The notes under the pieces are model-generated. The model was given only the letters and a program-made list of their open reading frames with translations, was not told the origin of the DNA and ran no database searches. A DNA stretch of 64,000 nucleotides from Prinia subflava (Eukaryota > Chordata > Aves > Passeriformes > Cisticolidae): assembly GCF_021018805.1 (NCBI RefSeq), contig NC_086250.1, forward strand, positions 63,036,822 to 63,100,821, written 5' to 3'. The position numbers and the translations under genes were made by a program. Shown in pieces: positions 61,874 through 64,000 of the stretch; the stretch's first letter is position 1; every line of letters starts with the position of its first letter.

Positions 61874-63308
61874 TTGACTTCCTGAATTTTCCTGTTAATG
61901 GGATTTTGACCCCTAAATAAAATGTAGATTTTTAGAAATTCTCCTGTATATTCTTCCCTATTAGAAATTTTAAAATAAAATTTTGTCTTAAAAAGAAATG
62001 GAAATCAATCAACTTGCCTGGTTTGTTCAGTTACATTACTATTGTTGCTTTTCCATGGCTAAGAACTTGACTAGAGGAACACAGAAAAGTGAAAGGAAAA
62101 TTTTCAATTCTTGGTTTGCTCTTCAGGGATAATAAGCAAACCTTGTATTGCATATTTCTGATTTCTGTCCTTGTGGCCTCCAACTCCTTTTGCAGACCAT
62201 GCAGACACCTGGCTTGCTCTAGCAGCTCTCCCTTTTGTTCCTAAGGCCCTGTTTTCAAGGACTTTGTGCCTAAAATATTTATAGAGACCTTTGAATTTTA
62301 AGTTATTTCTATGTGCATACAATTAGTATCCATTAAACAACTGCTAATAGGAAAATTAGAAAAGATGAGGCAGGCAGGATGAGATGGTCTGCAGGAATAT
62401 AAGAACTAGTACTGTCAAAAAAATCCAAAGAATCCAGAAACCACTGTGCCTCAGCAGATTCCTAAAATTATCTGCTTTGCCTGCTCTTTCTAGCAGTCTG
62501 AGATACATTTATGGCCTGAAAATTTAGAGAATACTGTTCAATTTGAAAGCAAAGTTATTGTAACTGAAATGACAAAATGGACAATTCCTCAGGGAACTGA
62601 CCTTTCCCATGCTAAAAAGGAGTCTAGTTGCCTTGCTAAAATGTTCAGTAATGATGTACCAAATTTAAACATTTCCTTCTAGACTAAGAAACCTCCTGTT
62701 CATTACCGCACAAATCTGAGCCTGCAGAAATGTTTTATGACTTTGATTTCCAAGGATATTTTTCTCCTATCGTGCATAAAACACAATAGGTTTGGGGTTT
62801 TTTTTGATAGAGGATGCACCTTTGAAAGTTTTTGTGTAGCCCAAAGAAATATTAATCTTCAGTGAAACTTCCACCTAATCAGTAGTGTTGTAGCATTCTT
62901 CAGTTACACCAGCACAAGACATTTTGAGAATTATGTTCACAGGTAAAATTTCTTCTAAAAATATACTACCCACTACTACTTATGAGATATTTAAGCTACA
63001 ATTCTTCCCTCCAAAATTTTTAGGTTTTAGTAGGACAGAGGGTAAGGGAATGGATTGAAGAACCAGTCCTTTAATTTCCTCTGCCCCATCTGGATGAAAC
63101 CAATGTCTTACCAGGTGTTTCACAGAGAAATACAAACAAACAGCCTAAAAGTGTCTGACACCCACCAACTTTGGAACAGCAGGATGGAGGGCTCTGCTCA
63201 GAGCTTGTTCTAGCTTCCTTGGATATCTCCAGTTTCAGACTCCTGCTTTCCCTTTTCCTGCTGCAGAGATGAAGGTTTGAAGCACAAAAATACTGTAGGT
63301 TAAGGTTC
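61874..63308. other. Unassigned AT-rich non-coding DNA
   Basis: No gene or repeat family supported. Confidence 0.55.
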
Positions 63309-63332
63309 TTTTTTTTTTTTTTTTTTTTTTTT
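63309..63332. repeat. Homopolymer, 24 T
   Basis: An uninterrupted run of 24 T. No retroposed body is recognisable beside it. Confidence 0.95.
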
Positions 63333-64000
63333 CCTCTCCTGTGCCTGAAAAAGAATTCCAGGTTTAAATCCAGTAACTCTACCCTGTGAGAGCTGTATAG
63401 AAATGACAATGTTGCTTTTCAAAGATTTTGGAAAATCAGGACTGGCTCTGTGCTACAGGCATGCCCTACAATTGATGTTCATGGATTGATGATTCTGAGT
63501 TGTATTGAATCCAAAGAATGGGTTTGGTTTTTTGTCCTATTTTACCACACTTTGCTCATGAAATAGCAAAATGTAGTTCAATTCCAATGAATTTTCATAA
63601 TAATAGATTACTTCACAATAGATTAGGCAGGTGAAGAACCTACCTAAGAATCATAATAAAGCTATAGCAACCTCAGATAGTAGATGGAAACCTAATCAGC
63701 CACAGAGTGCATGGGAAACCTGTTTAAATTAGAAATTAAACTGGAAAAATGCTACTATCTTTTATTAAGAAGATTTATGCTTCAGAGCATAGATACTCAT
63801 CCAGATGAAAGAGAAAAATTAACATGTTTTAAATAATTGATATCTTAATAATATTCAGGCAACAACAAATAGTTCTTTTTCATATACACATATTTCACAT
63901 CAGTTCCTAATATAGAATTCTTTTTCGGGCTGACCTCTGAGCTAAGAGAGTTGCTGCTGACTATATTGACTGGTTTTAATATGTCCAATTTCTGGAAATA
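63333..64000. other. Unassigned AT-rich non-coding DNA
   Basis: Nothing recognisable to the end of the window. Confidence 0.55.

Overview
This window looks like nuclear DNA from a bird, most likely a passerine songbird. The base composition is AT-rich. It has no operon-like layout and no long intact reading frame outside tandem repeats. It carries pieces of CR1 LINEs (the dominant bird retrotransposon), several solo LTRs of bird endogenous retrovirus type, T-rich or A/C-rich low-complexity tracts and many microsatellites. No complete protein-coding gene, rRNA, tRNA or CRISPR array could be supported. The window reads as a gene desert or as the interior of very long introns. Family names come from recognising motifs in the sequence; no database search was run.

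Layout. 1-1739 is unassigned. 1740-2359 is a solo LTR with a perfect 5-bp target-site duplication (TSD), and a reverse-strand CR1 fragment with an internal deletion follows (about 2390-3060). Another old reverse-strand CR1 tail lies at 4135-4600. At 11.84-12.72 kb two LTR-like sequences abut in opposite orientation. At 16.44-17.03 kb a pure array of 44 GAGAG units sits directly on the tail of a reverse-strand CR1. A forward CR1 tail lies at 20.86-21.07 kb and a bird LTR at 25.62-26.16 kb. A 209-bp T/G-only-like tract lies at 30.94-31.15 kb and a 32-bp triplicate at 36.18 kb. A forward CR1 is at 37.8-38.05 kb and a solo LTR with a 6-bp TSD at 39,687-40,125.

The right third is the richest part. 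A possible short exon pair lies at 45.98-46.43 kb, and a 30-unit CCCTG array with G-quadruplex potential at 46.93 kb. A CR1 reverse-transcriptase fragment follows at 47.3 kb. At 50,363-51,314 is a solo LTR whose U3 has expanded into eleven 47/48-bp repeats, seven of which carry a CCAAT core. CR1 pieces lie at 51.8-52.75 kb. An LTR with 9-bp terminal inverted repeats and a 4-bp TSD lies at 57,410-57,870. Next to it is the best candidate host coding exon in the window, on the reverse strand at 57,996-58,218. A 6-bp AGAATC array is at 61.76 kb.

The strongest results are the four LTRs whose boundaries can be fixed to the base by TG...CA ends plus TSDs of 4, 5, 6 and 6 bp, the tandem CCAAT minisatellite inside one of them, and the two groups of exon-like reading frames. 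I found no convincing new multi-gene system.
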